Origin: Podocnemis expansa
Taxonomy: Eukaryota > Chordata > Testudines > Podocnemididae
Assembly (NCBI GenBank): GCA_007922195.1
Contig: ML681970.1
Coordinates: 1-64,000, forward strand
DNA length: 64,000 bases
Direction: 5' to 3'
The position numbers were made by a program, and so were the translations under genes. The notes beneath the pieces were generated by a model that saw only the letters and a list, made by a program, of their open reading frames with translations, ran no database searches and had not been told where the DNA came from. Of this stretch, positions 61,030-64,000 are shown piece by piece. The number at the start of each line of letters is the position of its first letter. Within the stretch, counting starts at the first letter, position 1.

Positions 61030-62509
61030 GCTGCAGGTTACACTGTGTCCAGCCCTCTGCCCTAGCAGGCATTTAGAATGAGCACTAGATAGAGCTATAG
61101 GTGGGCAAAATGTTAGGGTGAGCCCTGGGTGGGGGACGTTCTGCGGGGAACCATTCCAGGGAGGGTCAGGACGACACGTGGGCAAGCAGATGGGATGGGG
61201 TTGGGAGTACCTTGTGGCGAGCAGTGGGCCAGAGGTGGCCTCTGCAATTCATGGAACAGGACCATCGTGGCCCCTTCTGTCATTGGAATCTGCATAAGGA
61301 ACAGCTGGTGACTTTTGAAGCAAATTGGATGAAAGTGAAGTGCTTTACAACCATCCAAAGCCACGTGCTCTCAAACCAGCAGTTTAACAGAGCCTGGCTA
61401 TCTCAATGCACAAGTGCCCCCTTCAACTGCACACAGAGTGAACAATGTACAGGGAGTGACTCGTTACTGCTAGAACTCAGCCTCTTTCTCTACACACACA
61501 AGCTCCACAAACTGATCTCAGCACTCTACAGGTTAATTAGTTGCCAGTTCTTTTAACTGCAGAAAAAAGGCAGTGAGTTCTGAGTGTTCAAAATTCAACC
61601 TTTGAGTGGTATGGATGACCTGTGATTGATTCTCTGGGGTATGAAAGAAGGTGTGTTCCTGTCTTCTGACTGGGGGAAGTTAGATTGACTTACCTACTTC
61701 ACACATGGCTGCAAACAATTTTGCATCCTGACCATTGTAGTTTTGTTGACCTAAATCCCAGTGTTGATGCACCACAGCTGCAGTGCCACACATGTGCTGC
61801 CCTATTGTAGACATGGCCAGGGTGAGCACACAGGCTCTTCCATGCGAAGACGAGCAAATGTCACCTTCTGTTCCAAGAACACTTGCATATATAGCTCAGA
61901 AACATTCTTTCCACAAGTATTTGAACCAGCCCAGTGCCCTCACTCCACTGTTTGCAGGAAAGGGAACACAAATAAGACAATCATGCCCAAAGCACATTTA
62001 GTTAAAAATTCAGGCAAATTCTTATGGACATTTTTCACAGTCTTCATCCATTCCTGTCAACAGAGATCATCACCCTTTTAATAAAATATGAAAAACCATG
62101 CTAATTGGCTGACTGTAGACATGACAAATCACTGAATGACATCTGTGTGCATCTGGGTCTGAACAAAACTCCTCAACCCATCCTCTTCAAACACCACTTT
62201 CCACCCTGTTATACACTTAGCACCACAGAATCAGCCACTGTGTCCATGACCCTGAGCTCAGAACTGCTATATGGGCTGATAAAAATAGTAAAAAGGCTTA
62301 GAAGTAACCATCAATATTATATGTCAAATTGATAAAAAAAAAAAGTCACATTTTGGCAAGCCTATGTATTCATCAACTTAGCATTGTGGGTACTCACACT
62401 GGCCTCGCAGAAATTAATGTCCTCCTGGTAACATCACTGCTGCAAGAACACAAGGCTGAGACGTAGGCAGCATGTCCTGTTTTACCGCAACTGCTGGAAA
62501 TTGCCAGGA
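61030..62509. other. No gene recognised
   Basis: The stretch 61660-61830 resembles the right end of a GTAGACATGGCC-type MITE. Otherwise nothing is assignable. Confidence 0.4.
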
Positions 62510-63425
62510 ATGAGACGCGGCCAGCAGTGAAAGCCACCAGCACTTATTTTGCCGATGATACCAAACTGGGATGGGTTGCAAGTGCTTTGGAGGAAAGGAT
62601 CACAATTCAAAATGATTTGGACAAACTGGTGAAATGGTCTGACATACATGGAATGAAATTCAATAAAGACAAGTGCAAAGTACTCCACTTAGGAAAGAAC
62701 AATCCATTGCACATATGCAAGATGGACAACGACTGCCGAGGAAGAACTGCAGAAGGGGATCTGGGTGTCATAGTGGACCACAAGCTAAATATGAGTCAAC
62801 ACTGTAGTGCTGTTGTAAAAAAAAAAAAAAAAAAGCAAAAACTTATTCTGGGATGTATTAACAGGAGTATTGTAAGTAAGTAATTCTTCTGCTCTACTCA
62901 GCCCTGATTTAGGCCTCAGCTGGAGTACTGTGTCCAGTTCTGGGTGCCTCATTTCAGGAAAGATGTGGATAAACTGGAGAAAGTCCAGAGAAGAGCAACA
63001 TGAATGATTAGACATCTGGAACACTTGACTTATGAGAGAAGATTGACAGAGCTGGGTTTGTTTAGTTTGGAAAAGAGGAGACTGAGAGGGGACATGATGA
63101 CAGTTTTCAAATACCTAAAAGGTTGTCACAAGGAAGAGAGAGAAAACCTGTTCTCCTTAGCCACTGATGATAGGACAAGAAGCAATGGGTTAAATTACAG
63201 AAAGGGAGATTTAGGTTGGACATTAGGAAAACATTTCTAACTGTTATGGTGATTAGCCACTGGAATAAGTTGCCTAGGCAAATTGTGGAATCTCCATCAC
63301 TGGAAGTTTTAAGAACAGGTTAGACAAGAAGCTGTCAAGGATGGGTTAAGAACTTGACCCTGCCATGGGTGCAGGGGACTGGACTCGATGACCTCTCTTG
63401 GTCCCTTCCAATCTCTATGATTTTG
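62510..63425 (+). mobile_element. CR1 LINE fragment with YFADD reverse-transcriptase motif
   Basis: 62527-62883 is open and reads STYFADDTKLG, the catalytic FADD region, then MKFNKDKCKVLHLGK. A run of A at 62818-62834 sits inside the frame, after which the reading shifts. 63004-63240 reads LTYERRLTELGLFSLEKRRL, then VFKYLKG, the CR1 thumb/C-terminal block. The element ends near GGTCCCTTCCAATCTCTATG. It is 5-prime truncated. Confidence 0.93.
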
Positions 63426-64000
63426 TGGGTGTTCCAGAGCAGTCAGTGCAGGGTATGCAGAGCCCTGATGCCATCATAGGCCATGGTTCCTTACTCACAT
63501 GAACCAAGAAAGCCAGAACACCTAGGCAAGAATGACTAATGCAACATAGAGAAATAAGATGGAACTGGTTTTCAGGGCCAAGGTGCACTGATCTCAGCAG
63601 AGTGACCAATGCTGTCAAAGCATGTGCAGCTTGAGGAACTGCACATGCTAATGAGGTACCCATCCGAGAGGGCAGTCGTTTTTCTGGGCTGGGGCTCAGG
63701 AACTGGTTTGTGATGATGCAGCAGGCATTTGGGGGTGAACTGGCAGTTCACCTACAAACCCTGGCTCCTAAGTGCGGTGTTCTGGGTTACCTTAGGTCAT
63801 TGGGGTTGCCGTGTCATTGGGGGTGGGGTGGGGTGGGTTGTGTTGTTTTAGTTTTTGGGAAAACCTACTAGATAAGTTTCAGTTTTGTTACAAAAAAGAT
63901 CCAGTACAGAGCACTGCAGATGCTTGTTCAATCACCCTTACAATACTAAGAGAGTCTCAGAGATGCCCTAACTGCATCAGGTTGAAACACAGTTTGATGG
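63426..64000. other. No gene recognised
   Basis: Nothing recognisable to the window edge apart from a G/T-rich stretch near 63815-63850. Confidence 0.4.

Overview
The window is nuclear DNA of a non-mammalian amniote, most likely a turtle; a crocodilian is the main alternative. The grounds are split protein-coding exons with GT/AG borders, many CR1 LINE fragments, Neptune-type Penelope-like elements (PLE) with a recurring 3-prime tail, a MIR-type SINE, and a high density of short hAT-type DNA transposons with 8-bp target duplications. Nothing bacterial or phage-like was seen.

Only one host gene is recognisable. Four coding exons of SHF (SH2 domain-containing adapter protein F) lie on the minus strand: 9877-10006, 6947-7150, 5410-5535 and 707-860. 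They join in phase and encode the middle of the adapter (phosphotyrosine motifs and the linker). The SH2 exons should lie left of base 1. The exon(s) before 10006 were not found and probably lie far to the right, so much of the window may be a long upstream SHF intron or 5-prime flank.

Layout: 1-10006, SHF exons with one CR1 copy in an intron; 10007-13490, non-coding with a 53-bp minisatellite; 13490-16650, a decayed Ty3/Gypsy retrotransposon; 16900-42000, mostly unrecognised sequence with three more CR1 copies, three PLE tails, a MIR and a 400-N gap in a 120-bp tandem repeat; 42400-61100, a dense mosaic of hAT elements, retroviral LTRs, a PLE copy with a GIY-YIG endonuclease reading frame, a second decayed Ty3/Gypsy element and CR1 3-prime ends; 62510-63425, a CR1 reverse-transcriptase fragment.

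The most interesting signals are (a) a hammerhead-ribozyme-like core in the PLE tails, (b) a nested transposon stack whose outer borders at 55643-55650 and 60698-60705 are a perfect 8-bp duplication 5 kb apart, (c) a MITE built from about 14 variants of a palindromic AAGTCGACTT motif, and (d) a (CT)20 microsatellite that forms the upstream polypyrimidine stretch of an SHF splice acceptor. I found no clear new gene system. No database search or folding was run; identities come from reading the sequence and from knowledge of the families.
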